Shown here one piece after another: positions 52,450-61,312 of a stretch of 64,000 nucleotides of DNA. The stretch spans positions 150,280 through 214,279 of the forward strand of contig NZ_RBAH01000014.1 of NCBI RefSeq assembly GCF_003626695.1, given 5' to 3'. Position numbers and translations under genes: made by a program. Under the pieces are notes generated by a model, which worked only from the letters and a program-made list of their open reading frames with translations, was not told the DNA's origin and ran no database searches. The first letter of the stretch is position 1, and the number at the start of each line of letters is the position of its first letter. Source of the DNA: Paenibacillus ginsengarvi. Its GTDB lineage: Bacteria; Bacillota; Bacilli; Paenibacillales; NBRC-103111.

Positions 52450-53409
52450 TTATTTCAAAGCGCCCACGATCGTATCCACATTATGCCGCACCATGCCGAT
52501 ATAGGTCCCTTCGGCAGTTCCTTCTTCGCCCATCGCATCGGAAAACAGCTCGCCGCCGATCTGTACGATATGGCCTTTTTCTTTCGCCCCGCTCACAACG
52601 GCCTGAATCGTTTTTTTCGGTACGCTCGATTCGACGAATACGGCCTTGATCCGGTTTTCTACCAAAAAATCGCGCAGCTGAGACACGTCCTTCAGTCCTG
52701 CCTCCGACGCGGTGCTGATCCCCTGCAAGCCCATGACGCGTATGCCGTAAGCTTCGCCGAAGTAACCGAAGGCGTCGTGCGCCGTCACCAGAACGCGTCC
52801 TTTTTCCGGGATTTGCGCGATTTTCGCTTTCGTCTCCTCGTGCAGCTCCCGCAGCTTGGCAAGATAAGCATCCGCATTCGCGCGGTACTTCTCTGCGTTC
52901 GCGCCGTCCAGCCGAATCAATTCGTCGCGCACCGCTTCGGTCGCGCTCATCCAGTTGCGAACGTCGAACCAGATGTGCGGGTCATGCGCGTCGCTGCCGT
53001 CGCCCATATCGCGCAGCGCGGACTCGGGGATATTGCGGGACACGGCGACCGTCGGCTTTTTGCGCCCCAGCTTCTCGAGAATGCTGGCCATCTTCCCTTC
53101 GAGATGGAGCCCGTTGTAGAACACAACGTCGGCATCGGTCAACTTGTCGATATCCCCCTTCGTCGCTTTGTACAAATGCGGGTCGACGCCGGATTTCATC
53201 AGTCCGATCGCTTCGACCCGGTCGCCTCCGACATTGCGGACGATGTCCGTGATCATGCCGATCGTCGCCGTCACCTTGAGCTTCCCTTCGGTTCCGCTGA
53301 AAGCGGACCGGGATGCCGAGCACCCGCTCGCCGCAGCGACGATAGCGACAAGCAGCATCGCGTATAAAAAACGGCGCACCGCGCGGCTTTGCATCAATTT
53401 TTTCAGCAT
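52450..53409 (-). CDS. mntA: Manganese-binding lipoprotein MntA
   Basis: A 319-residue lipoprotein with lipobox ASGC near residue 30. Metal ligands of the cluster A-I binding proteins are visible: His in DPHLY, His in DPHIWFD, Glu in FVESSVP and Asp in ELFSDAMGEE. A glutamate at the third position and no His-rich loop are the pattern of manganese rather than zinc binders. It is the first gene of the mnt operon and has MntR-box-like sequences upstream. Confidence 0.85.
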   Translation of the reverse strand: MLKKLMQSRAVRRFLYAMLLVAIVAAASGCSASRSAFSGTEGKLKVTATIGMITDIVRNVGGDRVEAIGLMKSGVDPHLYKATKGDIDKLTDADVVFYNGLHLEGKMASILEKLGRKKPTVAVSRNIPESALRDMGDGSDAHDPHIWFDVRNWMSATEAVRDELIRLDGANAEKYRANADAYLAKLRELHEETKAKIAQIPEKGRVLVTAHDAFGYFGEAYGIRVMGLQGISTASEAGLKDVSQLRDFLVENRIKAVFVESSVPKKTIQAVVSGAKEKGHIVQIGGELFSDAMGEEGTAEGTYIGMVRHNVDTIVGALK

Positions 53410-53479
53410 CGTATTCAGCCTCCGTTAGTTGTCGTTCCGTTATTGATCGCTTGAAGACATACGTTCCATAATATTACAT

Positions 53480-53498
53480 AGTTTCCCCTATGCCTAAT
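53480..53498 (-). promoter_or_regulatory. MntR-box-like operator 1
   Basis: Reverse strand AGGCATAGGGGAAACT resembles the Bacillus MntR box (TTTGCCTTAGGGAAAC-like). It is about 70 bases upstream of mntA. Confidence 0.6.
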
Positions 53499-53556
53499 AG
53501 TTGTCCTTATGCCTCTTTATTGCATTTGGTTTTCTTTTTTAATTATATGCAAATAT

Positions 53557-53572
53557 GTTTCCCTAATGCAAC
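53557..53572 (-). promoter_or_regulatory. MntR-box-like operator 2
   Basis: Reverse strand GTTGCATTAGGGAAAC is close to the MntR consensus; flanking TATTTGCAT extends the symmetry. A third, weaker match (TTGTCCTTATGCC on the + strand) lies near 53500. Confidence 0.6.
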
Positions 53573-53608
53573 AATTATTTCAAAAAAATTTAGCCTGCAT
53601 TCTGCCCG

Positions 53609-53648
53609 AAAAATCAAAGGAGCTAGTGTTCATTTGAACACTAGCTCC
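53609..53648 (-). terminator. Intrinsic terminator of the PBP2 operon
   Basis: On the reverse strand GGAGCTAGTGTTC and GAACACTAGCTCC are a perfect 13-bp stem followed by TTTGATTTTT. Confidence 0.88.
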
Positions 53649-53669
53649 CCACTAGACCCTATGACCGCT

Positions 53670-55700
53670 CTACGGCTGCTGACCTGCATTCGGATTCGGC
53701 ACGCCGGTGAGACCGATCGACCGATCGTACGCGTCGAAAATTTTCCGCGCGATCGGCGCGGCACCGTAGGAGCCGAAGCCGCCTTCAGGCACAACGACCG
53801 CAATCGCCAGCTTCGGCTTATCGGCCGGCGCATAGGCGATAAACACCGCGTTGTCGACGTCCTTGCCGGCAACGCTCTGGGTCGATGTTCCCGTCTTCGT
53901 CGCAACCGTATACGGGAAGCCGTCGAAGCCCTGCTTGTTAACCAGTTCCATGCCATTCTGCACCGCATTCCAATATTCAGCCGGAATATTCACTTCGTTC
54001 AGCACTTCCGGATCCGGCTCTTTGACGATCTGGCCGTCGTTCGTTTCGATTTTTTTGACGAACTGCGGCTTCATCCGTTTCCCGCGGTTGCCGAGCATCG
54101 CCGCATATTGAACAAGCTGGAGCGGCGTATATCGCCCAAGCTGCCCCCAGGAGGCGCGGGCCAGCGCGGACTGCGTACTCGCCTTCTCGGCTTCATGAAA
54201 GTAGTCCAGCACGCCTTCCTTCTCCCCTAGGAGACCGCTGCCGGTCAAGACGCCGAGGCCGAACTGCTTCATGTAGCTGTCCCACGTTTCGAGCCCGTTG
54301 GGCCGAGCGTATAGACGCAGTCCAACCATATCCGTCATATACGTATTCGAGGAATGCGCGAGTGCGGAAATCACGTTAAGCTTGCCCCAGGGGCGGCCGT
54401 CGGAGTTGCGAATCGTTGTCTTGTCTTTCCCGAACGTCGTAAAGCCGTTATCATAATACGTTTCGTTAATCGTCATCAGCTTCTCCTGAAGCCCGATGAG
54501 CACGGTAAGCGGTTTGATCGTGGAGCCCAGGTAGACAAGCGACGACGGATGCTTCGCTCTCTCCTTCGGATCCTTCCAGTTCGCCGGCACGTCGGAGATC
54601 GTCCCGTTGCGGTAATACAGCATAATGTCGTTCCATTCCTGGTCGGTTAGCCCGCCGTACCAATAGTTTGGATCGTAATCCGGCATACTCGCCATCGCAA
54701 CGACATTCCCGGTATCGACCTCCATCGCCACGGCGTAGCCGGTCGTAGCATTCGGGGCGTACGTGTACCGGTCTCTCGCCGGATTTTTAATATATTGCAG
54801 ATGATTCACGATCGCTTCCTGCGCGGTGAGCTGCACGTCCTTGTCGATCGTCAGGTACAGGTTTTGGCCTTTTTCCGGCTTCGTGATCGAGACGCCCCCG
54901 ACGATCTTCCCTTCCGCGTTGACCGGATAGCTCTTCACGCCGTTTTTGCCGCGCAACTCTTCTTGGTACATATATTCGATGCCGTCAAAGCCGACGTACT
55001 CGTTGTCGAGATATTTTTCAGTCGGATCGGTCGACTTGGCTTTCTCCTGATAAAACTTCAGCCCGTTCGTGTTGCGCGCACCGGAAAACTGCTTCAGATA
55101 GCCGACGAGCTGAACGGCGATATGCTTGTCGTTGTATTCGCGGATGCTCTCCTCCTGAATATCCACACCTTTGAATTCGTCGCGGTACCACGAAAAATAG
55201 GCGATTTCCTGCTGCGTCAAATCTCCTTTGATTTTCCGCGGAATCGAGTAATAGCTTGGCTCCTTCGTCCTATTCTTGTTCAAGTCATAGCCGACGTCCA
55301 TCAGCTTGATGATCTCTTCGGCACTTATCGCCTTCGCGGGGTCGCCGTTTTTTCGGAAAGCGTCCTCGAGCTTCCGCGCCAGCGCGACGATTGCATCCTT
55401 ATCCTTGTTGCTCGCATCGACCGTGTAATACAGCGACTGCGTTGAAACCGATGTTGCCAGCGGGTAGTTGTTCCTGTCGAAAATGCTGCCCCGGATCGGC
55501 GGGATCGAATGGGGAATGATCGTGCTGTTCGCCTCTTCCTCGGAATAACGCTTGCCGTCCACAAATTGCAGCAGCGCCAGACGAACGATCAAAATCGAAA
55601 ATAGCAAAAACGTGCAAAAGAAAAAGAAGTTCAGCCGGAACGAAAAATGCCGGCGCCGGACCAGTTCTTTTTTGTCCGGGTCTTCCATGCTTACAGCCAT
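53670..55700 (-). CDS. pbpA: Class B penicillin-binding protein 2 (transpeptidase)
   Basis: A 676-residue protein with one N-terminal membrane anchor (about 23-45), a dimerisation/pedestal domain with IRGSIFDRN near residue 70, and a transpeptidase domain. Active-site motifs are STIK (near 393), SSN (near 450) and KTG (near 601). It belongs to the PBP2/PbpA group that cross-links peptidoglycan for side-wall growth. AAGGAGAG lies before the ATG. It follows the HAD gene by 12 bases. The symbol is by analogy with B. subtilis. Confidence 0.88.
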   Translation of the reverse strand: MAVSMEDPDKKELVRRRHFSFRLNFFFFCTFLLFSILIVRLALLQFVDGKRYSEEEANSTIIPHSIPPIRGSIFDRNNYPLATSVSTQSLYYTVDASNKDKDAIVALARKLEDAFRKNGDPAKAISAEEIIKLMDVGYDLNKNRTKEPSYYSIPRKIKGDLTQQEIAYFSWYRDEFKGVDIQEESIREYNDKHIAVQLVGYLKQFSGARNTNGLKFYQEKAKSTDPTEKYLDNEYVGFDGIEYMYQEELRGKNGVKSYPVNAEGKIVGGVSITKPEKGQNLYLTIDKDVQLTAQEAIVNHLQYIKNPARDRYTYAPNATTGYAVAMEVDTGNVVAMASMPDYDPNYWYGGLTDQEWNDIMLYYRNGTISDVPANWKDPKERAKHPSSLVYLGSTIKPLTVLIGLQEKLMTINETYYDNGFTTFGKDKTTIRNSDGRPWGKLNVISALAHSSNTYMTDMVGLRLYARPNGLETWDSYMKQFGLGVLTGSGLLGEKEGVLDYFHEAEKASTQSALARASWGQLGRYTPLQLVQYAAMLGNRGKRMKPQFVKKIETNDGQIVKEPDPEVLNEVNIPAEYWNAVQNGMELVNKQGFDGFPYTVATKTGTSTQSVAGKDVDNAVFIAYAPADKPKLAIAVVVPEGGFGSYGAAPIARKIFDAYDRSIGLTGVPNPNAGQQP

Positions 55701-55712
55701 AGCTCTCTCTCC

Positions 55713-56417
55713 TTACCCGAGCTCTTCGAGCGAAACGATACCGTCTCCTGTCATATAGGCGTATCTCTTTATTTTGACGGCGCGGATGCCGATTTGGTTC
55801 GGTGCCCATATGTCATTTTTATCGTGATCGCCTATATACAGCGTTTCCTCTGCCGCTGCCCCGGCCTCCTGAAGGGCCAGCCGGAAAATAGCCGGATTCG
55901 GCTTCTCCAGCCCCACCTCGGTCGAAACGATAACCGGGTCGAAATAATCCAGAATGCCTTTATGGCGCAGGATCGCCTTGAGCGTAGGGGCAAAATTCGA
56001 GACGATGCCCAGCCGGTAGCCGGCCCCCTTCAGCCTCTTCAGCGACTCGATTACATCGCCGAACAGCTCGTACGGCTCCGGAGAGGTGAACACGTCGTAC
56101 AGCTCGTGGCTCCACCGGTGGATAATCTCTTCGTCGTGATGCTCATCCACGCCGAGCCCGTTCAATACATAGGAATAAATCCCCGCCCAGAACAGCCGGT
56201 CCGATTCCGGCGAACAAAGCTCGGTGCCGTCCGACTGTTTCTCGTAATAAAATTTGCGGAATGCCTCGTCGAACAGAAAGCCTATCTTCTCGCTGTCCCG
56301 GTGCAGTTCTTTTTCGGCCAAATATCGCTGCAAAATGTCGCGTGCGCCGGGAATCGTGAGCAGCGTATCGCCCGCGTCAAATAAAATGATTTTTACGCCT
56401 TGAAGGGAAACGTTCAT
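55713..56417 (-). CDS. HAD-family hydrolase
   Basis: A 234-residue haloacid-dehalogenase enzyme of subfamily IA. Motif I is LFDAGDTLLT (nucleophile Asp near residue 13), motif II IVSNFAP, motif III lysine in GLEKPNPAIF, and motif IV IGDHDKND. The acid/base Asp two residues after the nucleophile is Gly-Asp shifted (DAGDT), typical for this subgroup. It lies between the transglutaminase-like gene and the PBP2 gene on the same strand. Confidence 0.87.
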   Translation of the reverse strand: MNVSLQGVKIILFDAGDTLLTIPGARDILQRYLAEKELHRDSEKIGFLFDEAFRKFYYEKQSDGTELCSPESDRLFWAGIYSYVLNGLGVDEHHDEEIIHRWSHELYDVFTSPEPYELFGDVIESLKRLKGAGYRLGIVSNFAPTLKAILRHKGILDYFDPVIVSTEVGLEKPNPAIFRLALQEAGAAAEETLYIGDHDKNDIWAPNQIGIRAVKIKRYAYMTGDGIVSLEELG

Positions 56418-56446
56418 GCTGTAATCTCCTTGCCGATTGTATGATG

Positions 56447-57598
56447 CTAAGCGTCGCGAATATGCGTCTTGTCGAAGCCGGGCGGATCAAACCAGTTGCC
56501 CCCGCTGGACATCCACGTCGAATCGAGCGGAACCCACTCTTTGCTGTCGGCCAAATAAACCTCGTTCCAGGCGTGCGGCCCATAGCCGCCCTGGCCGTCG
56601 TAGCCAAGACCGGTCACCACCTTTACATCCAGCCCGACCGAACGGGCCATTACTGCGTACAGGCGGGAATAGTCGATGCAGACTCCTTTGCGCGTGGCGA
56701 ACGTCTCTTCCGGGCTTTGTTCCTTCCAGATCCGCTTTTCCTCATACAGCTGTACTTTGTCATAGTCATACTGCACGCGCGAGCCGACCCACTGGTAGAG
56801 CGCCTTCGCTTTCGCTTCGTCGCCGGCATGGGGCGCCGCAATCTGCTTCGCCGCCTCGGCGATATCGCTCGGGATGCGTGCGTCTATAACCTCGTACTTG
56901 CGCTGTAAAATATGGTTGAACTCGTCGCCGACCGCTTTGGCGAATACCGGCAAACGGCTGGCCAGCAGCTCGCCGCCGACCGGCTCGATGACCTGCGTCG
57001 CTCCTTGCATATAGAGCCCCGACGACTTCACATAGTTCGTAAACGGCGTCTCGGGATATAACGCCGTATAAACGAACAGGCAAGCAATCAGCAGCAAAGC
57101 GCGCCCGCAGCCGATCAGCGACCCGATCGCGCCGCCGACGCCGCTGCTCATCCACGACCGGCTGGCGCTCCCGATACTGCCGAGCAGGCCTGTCCGCAAA
57201 GCGATGAACAGCCATAGGCGGACAAGAATCGTTTTGCAGGCGAGGTAGGCGATCGCGAACACGGTCCCGACCCGAAGCAGCGGAAAATCGCGCACTCCGG
57301 TCACAAACGTATACAGCATCTGCTGGAAAAATCCGATCTCCTCGTTCGGAATCACGATCCGCTTGGCGACGAGCCACGATTGCAGCTGCGGCGACAACGT
57401 ATCCGCCAGCTTCCAGGCGACAACTACGCTGACAACCGTAGCGACGCCTTCCGCCGCAAACTGCATAAAACGCTGGGCCGAGCCCGATGCGCCGCGTACG
57501 GCGCCCTGAATAACGGAAGCGATAACGATGCAAACGAGAACGAGCGAAACAAGGTTGACGGAAACCTGTTCAAGCAGCCATGCGGAATTGGCCATCAT
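56447..57598 (-). CDS. Membrane protein with CvpA-like N terminus and transglutaminase-like domain
   Basis: A 383-residue protein. Residues 1-190 contain four to five transmembrane segments arranged like CvpA; residues about 225-383 are a transglutaminase-like domain with Cys in RKGVCIDYSRL (near 305), His in GPHAWNEVY (near 342) and Asp in LDSTW (near 359), so the catalytic triad is complete. Such proteases or cross-linkers act in the cell envelope. A second ATG directly follows the first and has better ribosome-binding spacing. Fusion of these two modules is noted in the findings. Confidence 0.83.
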   Translation of the reverse strand: MMANSAWLLEQVSVNLVSLVLVCIVIASVIQGAVRGASGSAQRFMQFAAEGVATVVSVVVAWKLADTLSPQLQSWLVAKRIVIPNEEIGFFQQMLYTFVTGVRDFPLLRVGTVFAIAYLACKTILVRLWLFIALRTGLLGSIGSASRSWMSSGVGGAIGSLIGCGRALLLIACLFVYTALYPETPFTNYVKSSGLYMQGATQVIEPVGGELLASRLPVFAKAVGDEFNHILQRKYEVIDARIPSDIAEAAKQIAAPHAGDEAKAKALYQWVGSRVQYDYDKVQLYEEKRIWKEQSPEETFATRKGVCIDYSRLYAVMARSVGLDVKVVTGLGYDGQGGYGPHAWNEVYLADSKEWVPLDSTWMSSGGNWFDPPGFDKTHIRDA

Positions 57599-57640
57599 CC
57601 ATTCCTCCCTACGTTCCAGCTTGAACCGGATCGGGCTTGC

Positions 57641-58081
57641 TTAACCGTTCTTTTGCGCCGTTTCCACCGCTTTTTTGAGCACATCGTCCAGCGTGAACTC
57701 GGCGGATACGCCGGCTATCGTAATTTTCACCTTATCGGACCCGGTTTTGCCGTCCAGACGAATGCCGCTCGCCGTCACCGTGTACGTGCCGTCTCCGTTA
57801 TCTTTGTACTTCGCGTCCTTGCCGGCCAGACCCTGCACGGCCTTCTCCTTCAGGTCGTTTACCGCTTCCTTCGCCGTCGCGGCGACGTTCTCGCCGATAT
57901 CCTTGAGCTGCTCGGTATACGTCGAGCCATAGTAGATCAGTCCCGCTACGATCGCGAGGACGAGCACCCATTTGACCACCGTTTTGACGATTTTGATCAC
58001 AACGAACAGGACAACGAGCGCGATGAGAACGACAAGCCAGCGGTCCTGCAAAAATGTGAGAAGCTGATCCATGAACTTCAT
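57641..58081 (-). CDS. Small membrane protein of unknown function
   Basis: A 146-residue protein with two close N-terminal membrane helices (about 12-32 and 36-52) and a soluble C-terminal domain of beta strands (GDGTYTVTASGIRLDGK, VKITIAGVSAEFTLDD). No family was recognised. It precedes the transglutaminase-like gene by 42 bases on the same strand and probably heads a four-gene operon to PBP2. A second ATG three codons later has better spacing. Confidence 0.72.
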   Translation of the reverse strand: MKFMDQLLTFLQDRWLVVLIALVVLFVVIKIVKTVVKWVLVLAIVAGLIYYGSTYTEQLKDIGENVAATAKEAVNDLKEKAVQGLAGKDAKYKDNGDGTYTVTASGIRLDGKTGSDKVKITIAGVSAEFTLDDVLKKAVETAQKNG

Positions 58082-58279
58082 CCCTTTCCATTCTCTTTAA
58101 CAGGGGAAAAAATCCCGCTATTCGTGCACTTCGCCTATAGCGAATTCTTGTTGCAGGAGCGGAGGCGCGTTTTCTATTATCATACCATCCATTCGAGAGA
58201 AAACAAACGCAATACCGAGGCATATCCGGCCGGACAGCCACGTACAAGTAGGGTGAGGCTAATGAAAAGGGGGCATTCG

Positions 58280-59461
58280 ATGAAAACGGCCATCTGGCTT
58301 TATTTGTTCATGTTCGTTGCATTTTTCGATTTGCACGCCCAATACCCGATCCTGACACCGTTCGCGATCTCGCTCGGAGCCGCCCCGACGTTTATCGGGT
58401 GGATGATGGGCATGTATTCGCTGACGCATCTGCCCGGCAATTTGCTGGCCGGCCATTGGGTCGACCGTTACGGCAGCAAGCCGTTCATCTGCTTAAGCAT
58501 GCTGCTGGCCGGCGTCCTGCTGTTGTACCAATCGAAGGTGACCGATCCTTGGCAGCTGCTGACGATACGCTCGATTAGCGGTTTCGTGCTCGCTTTCTTG
58601 TCTCCCGCCTGTCTGGCTATGCTGGCCAAGCTCGGCACAAACAGCGTTCAGCAGGGCAAGCTCATGGCCGGCAACGGCTTCGTGCATACGCTCGCTTCCG
58701 TCATATCTCCGGCCGCAGGCGCCCTGCTCGTAGCCAAAATCGGCTTCACGACGACGTTTAGCCTGCTCGGCTGGGCACTCATCGTCATCGGAGCGAGCGC
58801 CTTTTTCTTTATACACGACACGAAAGCGGTCAGTGGCAGCACCGCTCTGGTCGTAGCGGGTCACGGTCACGGGACCAGGCCTGCGCCCAATCGGCATGGC
58901 GTCTCCGATACCGGGGGGATTCCCTGGCTGTTTTACGGTGTGCCTCTGGGGCTCGCCTGCTCGCAGGGCATTTTATTTTTCGAGCTGCCGCTGATGAAAT
59001 CGTCGCAGCAATCGCTGCTCACATCCGGCCTGCTGTTTTCGATGGTCAGCCTCGGTGCCCTTTGCACGCTCAGCCTATTGTTTCTGCACAAATATTCGCC
59101 CCTCGGACGGACCGTCGTCGGCGGTTTCACTTTGGCGCTGGCGTTTTTCGGACTGTCGGTTCATTGGCCGCTGCCGCTTCTCTTCACCCTGCTGCTGATC
59201 GGCATGGCGAAAGGCGTCATCTTCCCGGCGATGGCGACGCTGCTCGCAAGCGTATCGAGCGCAAGCCGATACGGCCGCGTTTTTTCTTTTCTGGCCATCT
59301 CCTCGTCGCTCGGTGCGTTTATCGGACCGGTACTGGCCGGACAGCTGCGGCACAGCCTGTCCCCTTATTTTATCGCATTTTTCATCATGATGCTCGCTTT
59401 GACGCTGCTTGTTCCGGGGAAATTCCGGACGAATCCGGATGCTCCTCCGGTCGCCGAGTAA
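58280..59461 (+). CDS. MFS transporter
   Basis: A 393-residue major facilitator protein with about twelve membrane helices. The loop 2-3 motif is GHWVDRYGSKP (near residue 60), close to the GxxxDRxGRK signature. A His/Gly-rich central loop (GHGHGTRPAPNRHG near 205) separates the halves. The reading frame extends much further upstream, but only the ATG at 58280 (or 58262) follows a ribosome binding site and starts the first helix. It probably is a drug or metabolite efflux pump. Confidence 0.87.
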   Translation: MKTAIWLYLFMFVAFFDLHAQYPILTPFAISLGAAPTFIGWMMGMYSLTHLPGNLLAGHWVDRYGSKPFICLSMLLAGVLLLYQSKVTDPWQLLTIRSISGFVLAFLSPACLAMLAKLGTNSVQQGKLMAGNGFVHTLASVISPAAGALLVAKIGFTTTFSLLGWALIVIGASAFFFIHDTKAVSGSTALVVAGHGHGTRPAPNRHGVSDTGGIPWLFYGVPLGLACSQGILFFELPLMKSSQQSLLTSGLLFSMVSLGALCTLSLLFLHKYSPLGRTVVGGFTLALAFFGLSVHWPLPLLFTLLLIGMAKGVIFPAMATLLASVSSASRYGRVFSFLAISSSLGAFIGPVLAGQLRHSLSPYFIAFFIMMLALTLLVPGKFRTNPDAPPVAE

Positions 59462-59606
59462 CCGCTGCCGGCCCCTCCGAAGCCAATGGATAGACCCATA
59501 CCCATTTTCCCCCGCTCCGGGCAGGTGCACAGACATTTTGCCCTGTTCGGCAATAGGATGGTATTGTCTCTTAGACAAAAACCTGTACCGAGGGAGTGAA
59601 TAATAA

Positions 59607-59720
59607 ATGTCTGGTGGAATCGGTGGAATCGGTGGAATTGGTGGACTTTGGACGTCGACGGCCATTATTCTCGTATTGTATATTCTGCTCGTAATCGTTC
59701 TGCAGTCCTGCTGGTTATAA
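59607..59720 (+). CDS. YjcZ-family-like sporulation mini-protein
   Basis: A 37-residue peptide starting MSGGIGGIGGIGGLW, followed by one hydrophobic helix (IILVLYILLVIVLQSCW). The Gly-rich start plus helix with LLVIV is the pattern of the YjcZ/YhcM-like small proteins of sporulating bacilli. GGGAG lies 11 bases upstream of the ATG. It has two candidate terminators downstream. The call rests on the overall pattern. Confidence 0.7.
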   Translation: MSGGIGGIGGIGGLWTSTAIILVLYILLVIVLQSCWL

Positions 59721-59759
59721 GCTTCCCCCCGCGACCTCAGTACTCACGAGTAGAAACGG

Positions 59760-59785
59760 CGCCCCGCCCGCGCGGCGGGGTTTCG
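59760..59785 (+). terminator. Terminator after the mini-protein gene
   Basis: CCCCGC and GCGGGG form a GC-rich stem followed by TTTCG. Confidence 0.6.
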
Positions 59786-59806
59786 CAGCACCAAAAACTC
59801 ATTGCG

Positions 59807-59840
59807 AAGGCTCCGCTCGCTTATGCGACGGGCCTTTTTT
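59807..59840 (+). terminator. Second hairpin with T run
   Basis: GGCTCCG/CGGGCC-type stem with CTCGC/GCGA inner pairs, followed by TTTTTT. Confidence 0.6.
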
Positions 59841-59959
59841 CCGCTTTCCGACATTTCCCGGGAAATCCGCACAAAACGGTACTTGTTTGTCGGATCGGCA
59901 GACCGCTATACTGATGGAAACGACCATCCGAACCGGAGAAGTCAACCGGAGGTGCTGAC

Positions 59960-60310
59960 ATGCCAATCGCCATTATCGTCGAAGGTAAAAATGACAAAAG
60001 CAGGCTTCGCCGACTGCTAACCGACGAAATCTTGATTTTGTGCACATACGGGACGCTGAACACGGACAAGCTCGAGCAACTGAAGAAAAAGATCGGAGAC
60101 CGGGACGTTTATTTATTCACCGACAACGATCCGTCCGGCAAGCGGATTCGCGGCATACTGCGCGACGCCTTCCCGGACGCCGAGCAAATTTATACGAGAA
60201 GAGGTTATGCCGGAGTCGAAGGAACGCCTGATGAATATATCGTGCAGCAGCTCGAGAAGGCCGGTCTCGACAGCTACATTCATTATCCCGAGCCAAATCC
60301 GTTCGAGTAA
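59960..60310 (+). CDS. Toprim-domain protein (RNase M5-like)
   Basis: A 116-residue single Toprim domain: catalytic Glu in IIVEGKND near residue 8 and the DxD motif in FTDNDPSGKRIRG near residue 54. Similar stand-alone proteins (YusF-like) and the N-terminal part of RNase M5 process RNA or DNA. The ATG follows GGAGGTG. It is separated from its neighbours by terminators on both sides. Confidence 0.85.
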   Translation: MPIAIIVEGKNDKSRLRRLLTDEILILCTYGTLNTDKLEQLKKKIGDRDVYLFTDNDPSGKRIRGILRDAFPDAEQIYTRRGYAGVEGTPDEYIVQQLEKAGLDSYIHYPEPNPFE

Positions 60311-60323
60311 ATAACGTCTATCT

Positions 60324-60362
60324 AAAAAGCCCGTCGTCCGTAAGTGCGGACAGCGGGCTTTC
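60324..60362. terminator. Bidirectional terminator between Toprim and AEC genes
   Basis: AAAGCCCG...CGTCCG and CGGAC...CGGGCTTT form a stem flanked by A and T tracts; it serves the two convergent genes. Confidence 0.8.
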
Positions 60363-60368
60363 CCTTGT

Positions 60369-61292
60369 TCAAGGAACAAACTGTATCAAATAGATGACGA
60401 AGGTGACTGTGAAAATGCTGAATACGGTGGACGAAAACACCGCCTGCGAGGAAAATTCCGGCTCGTTGTCGAATTCGACGGCCAGCAGGACGCTGCTGAG
60501 CGAGGTCGGCACCGCGCACGACAATATAAGCGCTTTCGCCATATCGCCGTGGAATCCGAACGCCAACACGATCAGAAAACCGAGCAAAGGACCGACGCAC
60601 AGGCGCAGCACGTTCGAGATGGCAACGTCATGCAGCTTGAGCTGCCACTTCATGCTTCCGAGCTGAACACCCAGCGTCGTAAGCGCGGTAGCGATGAAGC
60701 CTTTGGCAATATAGTCGATCGAAATGTAGACCGGGTGCGGAACCGGGATATGGAAACCGCGCATTAGCAGCGCAATCGGGATTACGTAGATGACCGGCAT
60801 CGACAAAATCGTCTTAAGCGTGTCCTTCAGCTTCTGCCTATGCGCGTTGACGGAGTACACGCCGTATGTATTCGGAATCAGGCTCTGCATCATCATGATA
60901 ATAATCTGAATCGACAGCGTAAACGGATCGCCGACGAACACGAGCTGATTGAGCGGAATCGCGTAGTTGGCGCTGTTGTAAAAGATGACGCTGTTGCGCA
61001 TCGCGCTGCGCATGCCGGCTTTATACCCGCGCAGCCGAATGACGATTTCGACGGCTCCGAACAAAGCGAAAAAGAAGACGAAGAAAAACAGCAGTACCTG
61101 CGACATGATCTTCAGCGACAGCTGCGACTCGTAAAGCATCTGGAACATGATCGCCGGTGAGAACATATAAAAGTTCAGCTTGGACAGCGTTTTAATATCC
61201 AGCTTGAAAGCACGCTGGAGCACAACGCCGAGCGCGATGAGCAGGCTCAGTGGCACGACGTTGTTCAGAAGGATATATACGAAGTATGACAC
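60369..61292 (-). CDS. AEC-family (auxin efflux carrier) transporter
   Basis: A 307-residue membrane protein with about ten helices. The first segment (VPLSLLIALGVVLQRAFKLD) and FYNSANYAIPLNQLVF match the AEC family, which transports organic acids or amino acids. The GTG start has AGAGGG upstream. It starts 20 bases downstream of the SCO gene, so the two may be co-transcribed. Confidence 0.85.
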   Translation of the reverse strand: MSYFVYILLNNVVPLSLLIALGVVLQRAFKLDIKTLSKLNFYMFSPAIMFQMLYESQLSLKIMSQVLLFFFVFFFALFGAVEIVIRLRGYKAGMRSAMRNSVIFYNSANYAIPLNQLVFVGDPFTLSIQIIIMMMQSLIPNTYGVYSVNAHRQKLKDTLKTILSMPVIYVIPIALLMRGFHIPVPHPVYISIDYIAKGFIATALTTLGVQLGSMKWQLKLHDVAISNVLRLCVGPLLGFLIVLAFGFHGDMAKALILSCAVPTSLSSVLLAVEFDNEPEFSSQAVFSSTVFSIFTVTFVIYLIQFVP

Positions 61293-61312
61293 AGGCGCTA
61301 CCCTCTTCCAGC

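Noticed and set aside
49831..53409. Zinc (ZnuABC) rather than manganese importer
   Set aside because: The binding protein has Glu as third ligand and no His-rich loop, there are two permeases in mntABCD order, and the upstream boxes resemble MntR sites.
57380..58279. N-terminal extension of the MFS gene
   Set aside because: The extra 300 codons are antisense to two leftward genes and lack a ribosome binding site; the first membrane helix begins at 58280.
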